Positions 55,570-64,000 of a DNA stretch of 64,000 nt are shown in pieces. A program made the translations under genes and the position numbers. Below the pieces are notes generated by a model, which saw only the letters and a program-made list of their open reading frames with translations, had not been told where the DNA came from and ran no database searches. Location of the stretch: assembly GCF_015594625.1 (NCBI RefSeq), contig NZ_JADNRQ010000011.1:1-64000 (forward strand), written 5' to 3'. Source of the stretch: Desulfallas sp. Bu1-1. GTDB taxonomy: Bacteria; Bacillota; Desulfotomaculia; Desulfotomaculales; Desulfallaceae. The stretch's first letter is position 1; the number at the start of each line of letters is the position of its first letter.

Positions 55570-56569
55570 TGCCATGGGTGGCGATTACGCGCCCCGGGAA
55601 ATCGTAAGGGGCGCCTGGGAAGCATGCCGGGAAACCGGCCAGAAAGTAATCCTGGTGGGCAACCAGGATATCTTGCGGCAGGAACTTGAGCTGTTGGAAC
55701 CGTGCGCCGGACTGGAAATCGTCCACGCTCCCGAATTTATCGCCATGGAGGAAGCCCCGGCAACGGCGGTGCGCCGCAAAAGAAACGCGTCGGTGGTGAT
55801 CGCCGCGGAACTGGTGCGCAGCGGCGATGCTGCCGCCATGGTTTCCGCCGGGAGCACCGGCGCCACCATGGCGGCGGCGCTTTTGCGTTGGGGACGCATC
55901 CCCGGCATCGATCGCCCGGCCATTGCGGGGGTACTGCCCACCGAACGGGGTGTAACCATATTGCTTGACGTGGGAGCCAATGTTGATTGCAAGCCCAAGC
56001 ATCTCCTGCAGTTTGCAGTCATGGGTTCCCTTTACGCGCGGAATGTTTTGGGAGTGGAAAATCCCCGGGTGGGCCTGGTCAACGTGGGGGAGGAAAGCAC
56101 CAAGGGCAACGAACTGACCCAGGAAACATACCCGCTGTTGCGCGAATCCGGTTTGAACTTCTACGGCAACATCGAGGGCAGGGATGTTTTTCAAGGCACC
56201 GTTGATGTGGCGGTTTGCGACGGGTTTGTGGGCAACGTGGTGCTGAAAACCGGCGAAGGCCTGGCGACGGTATTAATGAAAATGATTAAAAACGAACTGC
56301 AACAGAGCGGGCTGTCTAAAATCGGGGCCGTGCTGGCCCTGCCCGCGTTGAAGAATCTCAAAAAAAGGCTGGATTATTCCGAGTACGGCGGTGCGCCGCT
56401 CCTGGGGGTCAACGGGGTGGCCATAGTGTGCCACGGCAGTTCCCGGGCCCTGGCCATTAAAAACGCCATTAACCGGGCCAGGGAGTCGGTTGAAACCGGA
56501 CTTGTCGGTTCCATTGGCGCCAGCCTGAACAATCCAGTTGGAGAGGTCGAGTTTGTCAATGAAATGTGA
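55553..56569 (+). CDS. plsX: Phosphate acyltransferase PlsX
   Basis: Makes acyl-phosphate from acyl-ACP for phospholipid synthesis (with PlsY). The 338 residues start MKIALDAMGGDYAPREIV and contain VSAGSTGATMAAALL, LLDVGANVDCKP, NVGEESTKGNE and VCDGFVGNVVLKTGEG. The TTG at 55553 follows GAGGAGGT. It lies between fapR and fabH in an unbroken operon. Confidence 0.96.
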   Translation: MKIALDAMGGDYAPREIVRGAWEACRETGQKVILVGNQDILRQELELLEPCAGLEIVHAPEFIAMEEAPATAVRRKRNASVVIAAELVRSGDAAAMVSAGSTGATMAAALLRWGRIPGIDRPAIAGVLPTERGVTILLDVGANVDCKPKHLLQFAVMGSLYARNVLGVENPRVGLVNVGEESTKGNELTQETYPLLRESGLNFYGNIEGRDVFQGTVDVAVCDGFVGNVVLKTGEGLATVLMKMIKNELQQSGLSKIGAVLALPALKNLKKRLDYSEYGGAPLLGVNGVAIVCHGSSRALAIKNAINRARESVETGLVGSIGASLNNPVGEVEFVNEM

Positions 56570-57566
56570 TCAACCCCGAGCGGGTATTGTGGGGCTGGGG
56601 ACTTACGTGCCCGAGCGAGTGCTTACCAATGAAGAACTGCAACAAATGGTGGATACCAGCGATGAGTGGATTCGTGCCCGCACGGGGATCCGTGAGAGGC
56701 GGGTGGCCTCTCCGGATGAGGCCGCTTCCGACCTGGCGCTGGTTGCGTGTCAAAGGGCGCTGGAAGATGCCGGTATCGGGCCGGATGAGATCGATCTGAT
56801 CATTGCGGCCACCAACACACCCGATATGCTTTTCCCGGCCACCGCGTGCCTGTTGCAGGACAGGATCGGGGCTGCCGGCGCCGGAGCTTTTGACCTGCTG
56901 GCGGGTTGTACCGGCTTTATCTACGGGGTCGCCGTGGGAGCACAGTTTATCACCGCCGGTGCGGCGCGGACGGTGCTGGTGGTCGGGGCGGAGGCGCTGA
57001 CAAGGATCATCAACTGGCAGGACCGTAACACCTGCGTACTTTTCGGCGACGGTGCGGGAGCGGTTGTGCTGCGCGAGGTGCCAGGCGACCGGGGTATTCT
57101 TTCCACCGTGCTGGGTGCGGATGGCAGCGGTGCCCGCCACCTGTATATGCCGGCCGGTGGTTCCAGGCTGCCGGCTTCCGCTGAAACAGTGGCTAAAGGT
57201 TTGCATTATGTGCATATGAACGGCCGGGAAGTATTTAAATTTGCTGTGCGGGCCATGGAGGACGGCGCCCGGGAAGTGCTGCGCCGGGCCGGGCTGACCG
57301 GGGCGGACGTGGATTTTCTGATCCCGCACCAGGCCAACATCCGCATCATTGAACACGCCGCGAAGAAGATGAATTTACCCATGGACCGGGTGGCCGTCAA
57401 TGTCGACCGGTACGGCAACACTTCCACGGCATCGATTCCGCTGGCACTGGAGGAATCTGTAAAGAAAGGCAAGATCAAAGACGGGGACAACGTCGTGATG
57501 GTTGGTTTCGGCGCCGGCCTCACCTGGGCTGGCTTGTTAATCAGATGGTATGATTACAAAAAATAA
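56553..57566 (+). CDS. fabH: 3-oxoacyl-ACP synthase III FabH
   Basis: Starts each fatty acid by condensing acetyl-CoA (or branched acyl-CoA) with malonyl-ACP. The 337 residues include the catalytic Cys in LLAGCTGFIYG, His in LIPHQANIRII and Asn in RYGNTSTASIPLAL. The TTG at 56553 lies inside plsX, behind GGAGAGG; the ATG at 56559 is a second option. fabK follows 22 bases after the stop. Confidence 0.95.
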   Translation: MSMKCDQPRAGIVGLGTYVPERVLTNEELQQMVDTSDEWIRARTGIRERRVASPDEAASDLALVACQRALEDAGIGPDEIDLIIAATNTPDMLFPATACLLQDRIGAAGAGAFDLLAGCTGFIYGVAVGAQFITAGAARTVLVVGAEALTRIINWQDRNTCVLFGDGAGAVVLREVPGDRGILSTVLGADGSGARHLYMPAGGSRLPASAETVAKGLHYVHMNGREVFKFAVRAMEDGAREVLRRAGLTGADVDFLIPHQANIRIIEHAAKKMNLPMDRVAVNVDRYGNTSTASIPLALEESVKKGKIKDGDNVVMVGFGAGLTWAGLLIRWYDYKK

Positions 57567-57588
57567 TCGACTCAAGGAGGGTAAGGCC

Positions 57589-58536
57589 ATTAAAACTCGT
57601 ATTTGCGACTTGCTGGGCATAAAATACCCCGTGCTTCAGGGCGGCATGGCCTGGGTCTCCACCGCTGAACTGGCGGCCGCTGTGAGCGAGGGGGGTGGGC
57701 TGGGCATTATCGGATCGGGCCAGGCCCCGCCCCAGTGGTTGCGGGAACAGGTAAAAAAGGCCAAGGAACTGACAGATAAACCTTTCGGGGTTAACGTGAT
57801 GCTGCTTTCCCCCCACGTTGAAGAGATCGTGCAACTGCTGGCTGAGGAAAAGGTTTCCGTGGTCACCACCGGGGCGGGCAACCCGGGCAAGTATCTCGGG
57901 CTCTTGCACGGAGCCGGGATCAAGGTTATCCCCGTGGTTTCCTCGGTGGCGCTGGCCAAACGACTGGCCCGCTCGGGGGTTGACGCCATTATCGCCGAGG
58001 GTATGGAATCGGGGGGGCATATCGGGGAGTTGACCACCATGGCCCTGGTTCCCCAGATAGTTGACGCCGTGGATATACCGGTCATCGCCGCCGGGGGCAT
58101 TTTCGACGGGCGGGGAATGGCCGCGGCGCTGATGCTGGGGGCCGAGGGTGTGCAAATGGGCACCCGGTTCATGTGTGCCAAGGAATGCACCATCCATGAA
58201 CGGGTCAAGGAAATGGTGATCAGGGCCAAAGACCGGGACACGGTAGTTACCGGGCGGCCCACCGGTCATCCCGTCAGGGTGCTCAAGAATAAACTGGCCA
58301 GGCAGTTCCTGGAGTTGGAAGAACGCTGCGCCGGGAGCGAGGAATTTGAGAAGCTGGGCGTGGGGCGGCTGAGGCTGGCCATGCAGGAAGGGGACGTGGA
58401 AATGGGCTCGGTCATGGCCGGGCAAGTGTCATCCATGGTGAGCCGGGTCCAGCCCGCCCGGGAAATCATCCTGGAAGTGGTAACCGGGGCGGAACAAATC
58501 ATCAAGGGTTTTTGCGACAGGGTGGTGAATGGTTAA
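57589..58536 (+). CDS. fabK: Enoyl-ACP reductase FabK, likely ATT start
   Basis: FMN-dependent enoyl-ACP reductase II, the last step of each elongation cycle and the alternative to FabI. The 315 residues have ICDLLGIKYPVLQGGMAWVS, TTGAGNPGKYL, EGMESGGHIGELTTM and AAGGIFDGRGMAAALMLGAE. No ATG, GTG or TTG lies near the conserved N-terminus. The codon ATT at 57589 gives KTRICDLLGI right after it, matching the MKTRI start of known FabK, and AAGGAGGG sits 7 bases upstream. An ATG at 57550 would bury that ribosome site in the gene and overlap fabH. Confidence 0.92.
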   Translation: MKTRICDLLGIKYPVLQGGMAWVSTAELAAAVSEGGGLGIIGSGQAPPQWLREQVKKAKELTDKPFGVNVMLLSPHVEEIVQLLAEEKVSVVTTGAGNPGKYLGLLHGAGIKVIPVVSSVALAKRLARSGVDAIIAEGMESGGHIGELTTMALVPQIVDAVDIPVIAAGGIFDGRGMAAALMLGAEGVQMGTRFMCAKECTIHERVKEMVIRAKDRDTVVTGRPTGHPVRVLKNKLARQFLELEERCAGSEEFEKLGVGRLRLAMQEGDVEMGSVMAGQVSSMVSRVQPAREIILEVVTGAEQIIKGFCDRVVNG

Positions 58537-59472
58537 ATGCCGGTATTTATGTTTCCCGGGCAGGGGTCGCAGTTTGTGGGGATGGGTAAACCTTTATACG
58601 AAAAATACGACTTTATCCGGGAAATATTTGAAATTGCCGACCGGGAGCTGGATTTGCCGCTAACGGAATTAATTTTTAACGGCCCCGCGGAAGAGCTGCA
58701 GAAAACCGCCAACGCCCAGCCGGCCATATTGACCGTCAGCGTGGCCATGTACGAACTGCTCAAGCGGCGGGGGTTCCGGCCCGCGGCCGTGGCCGGGCAC
58801 AGCCTGGGGGAATACTCCGCGCTGGTGGCCGCGGGCGCTCTCGAGTTTGGCGATGCGGTGCGACTGGTGCGCCTGCGCGGGCAGTACATGCAGGAGGCCG
58901 TGCCCCTGGGGCGGGGCGGGATGATGGCCGTGCTGGGACTGGCCGCGGATCAGGTGATGGAGGGCTGCCGCCGGGCGGCGGGGGCCGGGATTGTGGAGGC
59001 CGCCAATTTCAACTGTCCCGGGCAGGTGGTGGTGGCCGGCGAAAACCGGGCGTTGGAACGGGCGCAGGTCATTTTCAAGGAAATGGGGGCGAAGCGCTGC
59101 ATACCATTGCAGGTCAGCGCGCCGTTCCATTGCAGCATGATGGAGCCCGCCGGCGCAAAGCTGGCCCGGGAACTGGCCGGGGTGGAGATCAGGGACCCGC
59201 GGGTTCCCGTGGTGGCCAACGTCAACGCGGAATACGCGAGCACCGCCGGTGAAGTCCGGGAAGCCCTGGTGCGCCAGGTTTCCAGCCCCGTGCTGTGGGA
59301 GCAGAGCGTGCGCCGGCTCCTGGCCGGTGGCCACGATGTGTTTGTGGAAGTGGGCCCGGGGCAGGTGCTGACCGGTTTGGTTAAAAAAATTAGCAGGGAC
59401 GCGCGCACCGCCGCCTTTGGCGACGCGGTGGAGCCGGAAAAAATAATTGCCCTGCTGAAGGAGGTCGTGTAA
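58537..59472 (+). CDS. fabD: Malonyl-CoA:ACP transacylase FabD
   Basis: Loads malonyl groups onto ACP. The 311 residues begin MPVFMFPGQGSQFVGMG, and the catalytic Ser is in VAGHSLGEYSALVAAG; His is in SAPFHCSMM. The ATG follows the fabK stop with no gap, indicating coupled translation. fabG starts 1 base after its stop. Confidence 0.96.
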   Translation: MPVFMFPGQGSQFVGMGKPLYEKYDFIREIFEIADRELDLPLTELIFNGPAEELQKTANAQPAILTVSVAMYELLKRRGFRPAAVAGHSLGEYSALVAAGALEFGDAVRLVRLRGQYMQEAVPLGRGGMMAVLGLAADQVMEGCRRAAGAGIVEAANFNCPGQVVVAGENRALERAQVIFKEMGAKRCIPLQVSAPFHCSMMEPAGAKLARELAGVEIRDPRVPVVANVNAEYASTAGEVREALVRQVSSPVLWEQSVRRLLAGGHDVFVEVGPGQVLTGLVKKISRDARTAAFGDAVEPEKIIALLKEVV

Positions 59473-59473
59473 A

Positions 59474-60220
59474 ATGGACCTTGGTGGTAGAGTGGCCGTG
59501 GTCACGGGGGCTTCCCGGGGCATTGGCCGGGCCATCGCCCTGGAACTGGCACGGCGCGGCGCTGTGGTAGTGGTAAACTATGCCGGCAACGCGGCCGCGG
59601 CCGAAAAAACGGCTTCCGCCATCCGCGAGGCCGGCGGCGGGGCGCTGGTGATTAAAGCGGACGTTGCCGACCAGGAGCAGGTAAATCAAATGATGAAACA
59701 GGTTCTGGACGAGTACGGGCGGGTGGACATCCTGGTCAACAACGCCGGTATTACCAGGGACAACCTGCTGCCGCGCCTGCGCGAGGAGGATTGGGACGCG
59801 GTAATTAACGTCAACCTCAAAGGGGCCTACAACTGCGCCCGGGCGGTGATGCGACCCATGCTCAAGGCCAGGTGGGGCAGAATCATCAACATCAGCTCGG
59901 TGGTTGGTTTAACCGGTAATGCGGGCCAGGCCAACTACGCCGCGGCCAAGGCGGGCCTGCTGGGTTTCACCAGGTCTCTGGCCCGGGAGCTGGGCTCCCG
60001 TAATATCACGGTTAATGCCGTGGCGCCGGGTTATATCACCACCGACATGACCGCAGGACTTTCGGAAGAAAACAAGGCCCGGATGCTGCAAAACGTGCCC
60101 CTGGGCAGGTTCGGCGCTCCGGAAGAAGTGGCCGCCGCCGTGGCTTTCCTGGCCGGTGAGACGGCCGGGTATATCACCGGCCAGCTCATCGTGGTGGACG
60201 GCGGCATGACCATGCAGTAA
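59474..60220 (+). CDS. fabG: 3-oxoacyl-ACP reductase FabG
   Basis: NADPH-dependent first reductive step in fatty acid elongation. The 248 residues are a short-chain dehydrogenase: VVTGASRGIGRAIAL for NADPH, NNAG in the strand after, Ser in NISSVVGL and Tyr-x3-Lys in NYAAAKAGLL. The end GQLIVVDGGMTMQ is typical. GAGGTCGTG lies upstream. Confidence 0.96.
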   Translation: MDLGGRVAVVTGASRGIGRAIALELARRGAVVVVNYAGNAAAAEKTASAIREAGGGALVIKADVADQEQVNQMMKQVLDEYGRVDILVNNAGITRDNLLPRLREEDWDAVINVNLKGAYNCARAVMRPMLKARWGRIINISSVVGLTGNAGQANYAAAKAGLLGFTRSLARELGSRNITVNAVAPGYITTDMTAGLSEENKARMLQNVPLGRFGAPEEVAAAVAFLAGETAGYITGQLIVVDGGMTMQ

Positions 60221-60463
60221 TGGTCGCCGGTGACCGGGCGTCAAGCGGCAACGAACCCGTCATAGCCCCAAAGCCATGACCTCTTGGGGCGTGAAGAAGT
60301 AGTTGGGCAGTAAGTTGTAAGCGTTAACTACAAGTATCACCAGCCTCAAGAGTAAAATTGCGAAACGAACGATTGATGCCGCCGGAACGCCAGATACAAG
60401 TACCGGTTTTTGCAGCGAAATTAATATTGTTATTGTATAAATTTACGGAAGGGGGGTGAAATA
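60221..60463 (+). other. Leader region between fabG and acpP
   Basis: About 240 bases without a gene. GCCCCAA (60265-60271) pairs with TTGGGGC (60284-60290) around 12 bases, with no T tract. The last 60 bases are AT-rich (TTAATATTGTTATTGTATAAA), which may include a promoter giving extra acpP transcript. A very strong ribosome site, GGAAGGGGGGTG, ends the region. Confidence 0.55.
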
Positions 60464-60700
60464 GTGGCGTCGGTTTTTGAGCGGGTCAAGCAAATCATTG
60501 TGGAGCAGCTGGGTGTGGAAGAGGAAGAAGTTACTATGGAGGCCTCTTTTGTCGACGACCTGGGCGCTGATTCCCTGGACATCGTGGAACTGGTGATGGC
60601 GCTGGAGGAAGAGTTTGAGATCCAGATTCCCGATGAGGATGCGGAGAAAATCCGCAAGGTGGGAGAGGCAGTTAAATATATCGAGGAGCATAAAGCTTAA
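60464..60700 (+). CDS. acpP: Acyl carrier protein
   Basis: Carries growing acyl chains on a phosphopantetheine arm. The 78 acidic residues have the attachment Ser in [18 protein letters not shown]. The GTG start at 60464 follows GGAAGGGGGGTG. A terminator lies between it and fabF, fitting the high ACP level cells need. Confidence 0.97.
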   Translation: MASVFERVKQIIVEQLGVEEEEVTMEASFVDDLGADSLDIVELVMALEEEFEIQIPDEDAEKIRKVGEAVKYIEEHKA

Positions 60701-60713
60701 TTTGAAAATAATT

Positions 60714-60751
60714 AAAAAGCCCCGCCGGATCATGACCGGTGGGCTTTTTTG
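60714..60751 (+). terminator. Terminator/attenuator between acpP and fabF
   Basis: GCCC-c-GCCGG pairs with CCGGTGGGC around ATCATGA, flanked by AAAAA and TTTTTT. It should let only part of the transcript pass into fabF. Confidence 0.8.
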
Positions 60752-60784
60752 AAATAATATTATTTGCACCTGGGAGGTGCGGTT

Positions 60785-62038
60785 TTGACCAAAAGAGCAG
60801 TTGTAACCGGTATCGGCGTCGTCACCCCGGTGGGGAACAGCCTGGAGGAATTCTGGAACAACCTTGCGGGCGGCGTCAGCGGGGTGGGGCCGATCACCCG
60901 TTTTGATACGGAAGGATATGACAGTAAAATAGCGGCGGAAGTTAAAAATTTCAACCCCACGGATTTTATCGACCGCAAAGAAGCCCGGCGCATGGACCGC
61001 TTTACCCATTACGCGCTGGCGGCCACCGCCATGGCGGTGGAACATGCCGGGCTGAACATGGATAAAATCAACCGCGACCGGGCGGCAGTGATTCTGGGTT
61101 CCGGCGTGGGCGGGCTGGAAACACTGGAAGACCAGCACCGGGTGTTGATGCAGCGCGGGCCGGGCCGGATCAGCCCGTTTTTCATCCCCATGATGATCTC
61201 CAACATGGGCGCGGGCCAGGTGGCCATCAGGTACGGGCTGCGCGGGTGCAATGTTACGACCACCAGCGCCTGTGCTTCCAGCAATAACGCCATCGGCGAC
61301 GCGTTCAAGCTGATTCAGTACGGGCAGGCGGATATAGTGATCAGCGGTGGGTCCGAGGCGCCAATTACGCCGCTGGCGGTGGCCGGTTTTTGTTCCATGA
61401 AGGCCCTTTCCACCCGTAACCACGAACCCTCGCTGGCCAGCCGGCCTTTTGATTCCGGGCGGGACGGCTTTGTCATTGGTGAGGGCGCGGTGATTCTGGT
61501 GCTGGAGGAGATGGAACACGCCCTGGCCCGGGGGGCGGAAATACTGGCCGAAATTACGGGATACGGGGCTTCCTGCGACGCCTACCACATCACGGCACCT
61601 GACCCGGAGGGCGCCGGGGCGGCTCTGGCCATGCGGATGGCCCTGGCGGACAGCGGCATCGCTCCTGAAGCCGTGGATTATATCAACGCCCACGGCACGT
61701 CCACGCCCCTGGGCGACAAGCTGGAAACCCTGGCCATCAAGGAAGTATTCGGGGATCATGCCCACCGGCTGGCGGTCAGTTCCACCAAGTCCATGACCGG
61801 GCATTTGCTGGGGGCGGCCGGCGGCCTCGAAGCGGCGGTTTGTGTGCTGGTTATCAGCAGAGGGTTTATCCCGCCGACGATCAACCTCACCGCGCCCGAC
61901 CCGGAATGCGACCTGGATTACGTGCCCAACACCGGGCGCAAGGCTGATGTAAAGGTGGCCTTATCCAATTCATTCGGTTTCGGTGGGCATAACGCCACAC
62001 TGGTGTTTGAGAGATTCACTCCCGAAAGGAAAGGCTGA
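60785..62038 (+). CDS. fabF: 3-oxoacyl-ACP synthase II FabF
   Basis: Condensing enzyme for chain elongation. The 417 residues contain the active Cys in [16 protein letters not shown], and the two His in [15 protein letters not shown] and [13 protein letters not shown]. The TTG at 60785 follows GGGAGGTGCGG. rnc starts 1 base after the stop. Confidence 0.96.
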   Translation: MTKRAVVTGIGVVTPVGNSLEEFWNNLAGGVSGVGPITRFDTEGYDSKIAAEVKNFNPTDFIDRKEARRMDRFTHYALAATAMAVEHAGLNMDKINRDRAAVILGSGVGGLETLEDQHRVLMQRGPGRISPFFIPMMISNMGAGQVAIRYGLRGCNVTTTSACASSNNAIGDAFKLIQYGQADIVISGGSEAPITPLAVAGFCSMKALSTRNHEPSLASRPFDSGRDGFVIGEGAVILVLEEMEHALARGAEILAEITGYGASCDAYHITAPDPEGAGAALAMRMALADSGIAPEAVDYINAHGTSTPLGDKLETLAIKEVFGDHAHRLAVSSTKSMTGHLLGAAGGLEAAVCVLVISRGFIPPTINLTAPDPECDLDYVPNTGRKADVKVALSNSFGFGGHNATLVFERFTPERKG

Positions 62039-62039
62039 T

Positions 62040-62747
62040 ATGGACCGGAACGATACGGAATTGCAGGAATTACAGAAACGCTTGAATTATGCCTGGCGTG
62101 ACCCCGGGTTGTTGCGCCGGGCTCTTATCCACAGTTCCTACACGTACGAAAACAGGGAACAGGGTGAACACAACAACGAGCGTCTTGAATATCTCGGCGA
62201 CGCCGTGTTGGAATTGATCGTCAGCGACTACTTTTACCGCGCTTTTCCCGATAAATCGGAAGGGGAACTGACCAAAATGCGGGCCCTGACGGTTTGTGAG
62301 CCCTCCCTGGCCGCGGTGGCGCGGCGCCTGGAACTGGGGCGGTACATGCTGATGGGCCGCGGGGAAGAGCGTTCCGGCGGCAGGGACAGGCCCTCCATCC
62401 TGGCGGACGCCTTTGAGGCCCTGCTGGGCGCTGTCTACCTGGACGCCGGGCTGGAGGAGGCCCGCAGGGTGGCGCTGCGGGAGCTGGCGGATATTATCGA
62501 AGAGGTTAGAACCGGCCACGCGATGCGCGATTACAAGACCGAGTTGCAGGAGTTGCTGCAGCGCAAAGCCGCTGATCCCATCCGCTACTCCATTATCGAC
62601 GAACAGGGGCCCGACCATGATAAAACATTCACCGCCGTGGTGGAATACCGGGGTAAAAGAATGGGGTCGGGCCGCGGTAAATCCAAAAAGGAAGCCGAGC
62701 AGCAGGCGGCTAAAATGGCTCTGGAAAATTATCCGGACCGCCACTGA
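62040..62747 (+). CDS. rnc: Ribonuclease III
   Basis: Cuts double-stranded RNA, including rRNA precursors. The 235 residues have the signature ERLEYLGDAVLELIVSDYFY with acidic catalytic residues, DAFEALLGAVYLDAG, and a C-terminal dsRNA-binding domain (DYKTELQELLQ start, GKSKKEAEQQAAKMAL end). The ATG at 62040 follows GAAAGGAAAGG. In Bacillus smc separates rnc from ftsY; here it does not. Confidence 0.96.
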   Translation: MDRNDTELQELQKRLNYAWRDPGLLRRALIHSSYTYENREQGEHNNERLEYLGDAVLELIVSDYFYRAFPDKSEGELTKMRALTVCEPSLAAVARRLELGRYMLMGRGEERSGGRDRPSILADAFEALLGAVYLDAGLEEARRVALRELADIIEEVRTGHAMRDYKTELQELLQRKAADPIRYSIIDEQGPDHDKTFTAVVEYRGKRMGSGRGKSKKEAEQQAAKMALENYPDRH

Positions 62748-62761
62748 ACTGGAGGTAAACT

Positions 62762-63703
62762 ATGGGTTTTTTCAGCAAGTTAAAGGAAAGCCTCAATAAA
62801 ACCAGGAAGAATTTTGTGGAGAAAATTGAAACGATCGTCACCGGCCGTAAAGCCATTGACGAGAGCCTGTATGAGGAACTGGAAGAAACGCTTATTCAGG
62901 CCGACGTGGGCATTGATACCGCGGTTGAGTTGATTGAACACCTCCGGGACGAGGTGAAAAAGCGCCGGGTCAGCGACCCGGGCGAACTGGTGCCGCTGCT
63001 GAAGGAACAAATGCAGTCGATTCTGGGAGAAGAAGAAACTTCCCTGAACGTCAATGGCGATAGACCGGCTGTGGTGATGGTGGTTGGTGTCAACGGGGTG
63101 GGTAAAACCACGACCATCGGCAAGCTGGCCCATTTCTTCAAGGAAGATGGAAGAAGCGTGCTGCTGGGCGCGGCTGATACGTTCCGGGCGGCCGCCATCG
63201 ACCAGCTGGAAATCTGGGGCAACCGGGTGGGCGTGCCCGTGATCAGGCATTCCGAGGGTTCCGATCCCGCCGCCGTTGCCTACGACTCGCTTCAGGCCGC
63301 CCGGGCCAGGAAAATTGACGTGGTGATCATCGACACTGCGGGCAGGCTGCATACCAAGAGCAACTTGATGGATGAACTGAAAAAGGTTCGCCGGGTACTG
63401 GACAGGGAAATGCCGGGAGCCCCGCACGAGGTGTTGCTGGTGGTGGACGCCACCACCGGGCAGAACGCCATCAGCCAGGCCCGGTTGTTCAAGGAAGCGG
63501 TGGGGGTTACCGGGGTTGCCCTGACCAAGCTGGACGGCACAGCCAAAGGAGGCGTTGTGCTGGCCGTCAAAAAGAGCCTCGACATCCCCATCAAACTGAT
63601 CGGAATTGGAGAGGGAATTGACGACCTGCGCCCCTTTAACGCAAGGGAATTCGTGGACGCGCTGTTTGAGAGGGACACCAAATCCACGGAACAGGCAAGC
63701 TGA
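62762..63703 (+). CDS. ftsY: Signal recognition particle receptor FtsY
   Basis: SRP receptor GTPase that delivers ribosomes to the membrane. The 313 residues have an N domain (about 1-90) and a G domain with G1 [30 protein letters not shown]3 [16 protein letters not shown] and G4 [10 protein letters not shown]. The acidic N-terminal extension of enteric FtsY is absent, as usual in Firmicutes. GGAGG precedes the ATG. Confidence 0.96.
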   Translation: MGFFSKLKESLNKTRKNFVEKIETIVTGRKAIDESLYEELEETLIQADVGIDTAVELIEHLRDEVKKRRVSDPGELVPLLKEQMQSILGEEETSLNVNGDRPAVVMVVGVNGVGKTTTIGKLAHFFKEDGRSVLLGAADTFRAAAIDQLEIWGNRVGVPVIRHSEGSDPAAVAYDSLQAARARKIDVVIIDTAGRLHTKSNLMDELKKVRRVLDREMPGAPHEVLLVVDATTGQNAISQARLFKEAVGVTGVALTKLDGTAKGGVVLAVKKSLDIPIKLIGIGEGIDDLRPFNAREFVDALFERDTKSTEQAS

Positions 63704-63721
63704 TCACCCTCAATACACAAT

Positions 63722-63755
63722 ACCAACCACCAACGACCAACCACCAACGACCAAA
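63722..63755 (+). repeat. Tandem 14-bp repeat, opposite orientation to the 23S-5S spacer repeat
   Basis: ACCAACCACCAACG occurs twice in tandem (63722-63735 and 63736-63749), then ACCAAA. The minus strand reads GGTTGG-like words and contains TTGGTGGTTGGT, shared with 38-49 of this window. The GG runs of the minus strand could form small G-quadruplexes. It lies between the ftsY stop and a terminator. Confidence 0.8.
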
Positions 63756-63758
63756 CTG

Positions 63759-63782
63759 GCGGGCTTAAATTGCCCGCTTTTG
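63759..63782 (+). terminator. Terminator after ftsY
   Basis: GCGGGC (63759-63764) pairs with GCCCGC (63772-63777) around TTAAATT, followed by TTTT. Confidence 0.75.
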
Positions 63783-63870
63783 GCATTTCTGAAAGGAATA
63801 ATTGGAAACGGGGCGAATAGTAGGTTAAGTTGAACGTTATGCTAATAACAAAAGAGGATGGAGGTAAGCG

Positions 63871-64000
63871 ATGAGCGTAAAAATTGCCATCATTGGGGGC
63901 ACCGGTGTATACGACCCCAATATTCTTACGGAAATTACGGAAGAGAAACTTGAAACGCCCTTTGGCCGGGCCAGGGTAAAAATCGGCAGCTACCACGGGA
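63871..64000 (+). CDS. mtnP: S-methyl-5'-thioadenosine phosphorylase, 5' part
   Basis: The first 43 codons of a gene cut by the window edge. The product starts MSVKIAIIGGTGVYDPNILT and continues to TPFGRARVKIGSYHG, the N-terminus of the MTA/purine nucleoside phosphorylase family with the phosphate-binding GGTG loop. MTA phosphorylase recycles methylthioadenosine from polyamine synthesis. GGATGGAGG precedes the ATG. A related inosine phosphorylase is possible because the rest is not visible. Confidence 0.82.
   Translation, partial: MSVKIAIIGGTGVYDPNILTEITEEKLETPFGRARVKIGSYHG

Noticed and set aside
57550-57588. ATG at 57550 as the fabK start
   Set aside because: It would place the AAGGAGGG ribosome site inside the gene, overlap the end of fabH, and add 13 residues that are not part of the FabK N-terminus.
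60265-60290. GCCCCAA/TTGGGGC hairpin after fabG as a terminator
   Set aside because: A 12-base loop and no T tract; it is more likely a stability element or chance.
63722-63755. Tandem 14-mers after ftsY as a CRISPR array
   Set aside because: The units are directly adjacent with no spacers, and are low-complexity.
63783-63870. SAM riboswitch before mtnP
   Set aside because: The 88-base gap is too short and shows none of the conserved S-box sequence.

Overview
The window is a chromosomal segment of an endospore-forming, anaerobic-type Firmicute. Gene content and order (ruvCAB-queA-tgt-yajC-secD-secF, dprA-topA-trmFO-xerC-hslVU-codY, rpsB-tsf-pyrH-frr-uppS-cdsA-dxr-rseP-ispG-proS, rpmF-fapR-plsX-fab-rnc-ftsY), separate secD and secF, frequent TTG starts behind strong Shine-Dalgarno sites, and sporulation genes (bofC-like, spoIID, prkA-yhbH-spoVR, ytvI) suggest the Desulfotomaculum/Pelotomaculum group of Peptococcaceae. 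That placement is inference from gene content; no database was searched.

Layout. 1-285: 3' tip of a 23S rRNA gene, a G-rich repeat in the 23S-5S spacer, 5S rRNA and a terminator. 488-2020: nadE and yebC. 2070-12760: bofC-like gene, Holliday-junction genes ruvCAB, queuosine genes (queH, queA, tgt), spoIID, yajC, an HD-domain protein, secD and secF. 12811-18106: small membrane protein, YteA-like zinc-finger protein, a riboswitch-like leader plus cation efflux gene, sigI-rsgI, a DUF4198-like protein and a glutaredoxin. 18156-21273: MBL hydrolase and murT-gatD. 21360-26306: a 39-codon gene, then the prkA-yhbH-spoVR set. 26311-26576: a decayed TnpB insertion with a well-kept right end. 26609-30313: LarA-like protein and a polar amino-acid ABC transporter. 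30496-33920: MntR-like regulator, then Ku and a split LigD. 34021-42672: dprA to codY. 42872-53937: translation factors, isoprenoid, phospholipid and envelope genes, and proS. 54138-64000: yceD-rpmF, then the FapR-controlled fatty acid operon, rnc, ftsY and the start of mtnP.

How it fits together. Most of the window is housekeeping: DNA repair, tRNA modification, Sec export, ribosome and fatty acid synthesis. FapR can be placed with good support, because a perfect palindromic FapR box lies just downstream of the -10 element of its own promoter. Fatty acid synthesis uses FabK, and the evidence favours an ATT start codon for it.

The less ordinary parts are: (1) a leader that folds like the NiCo (czcD) riboswitch in front of a CDF exporter with a Cys-rich tail; (2) a TnpB remnant just after spoVR that keeps an omega-RNA-like 3' region and element end; (3) G-rich repeats with two-tetrad quadruplex potential in the rRNA spacer and, in opposite orientation, after ftsY; (4) a hairpin that could act as terminator and Shine-Dalgarno mask before spoIID; (5) a 39-codon gene whose Shine-Dalgarno lies in a palindrome. 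No CRISPR array, prophage, intact insertion sequence or tRNA gene was seen.
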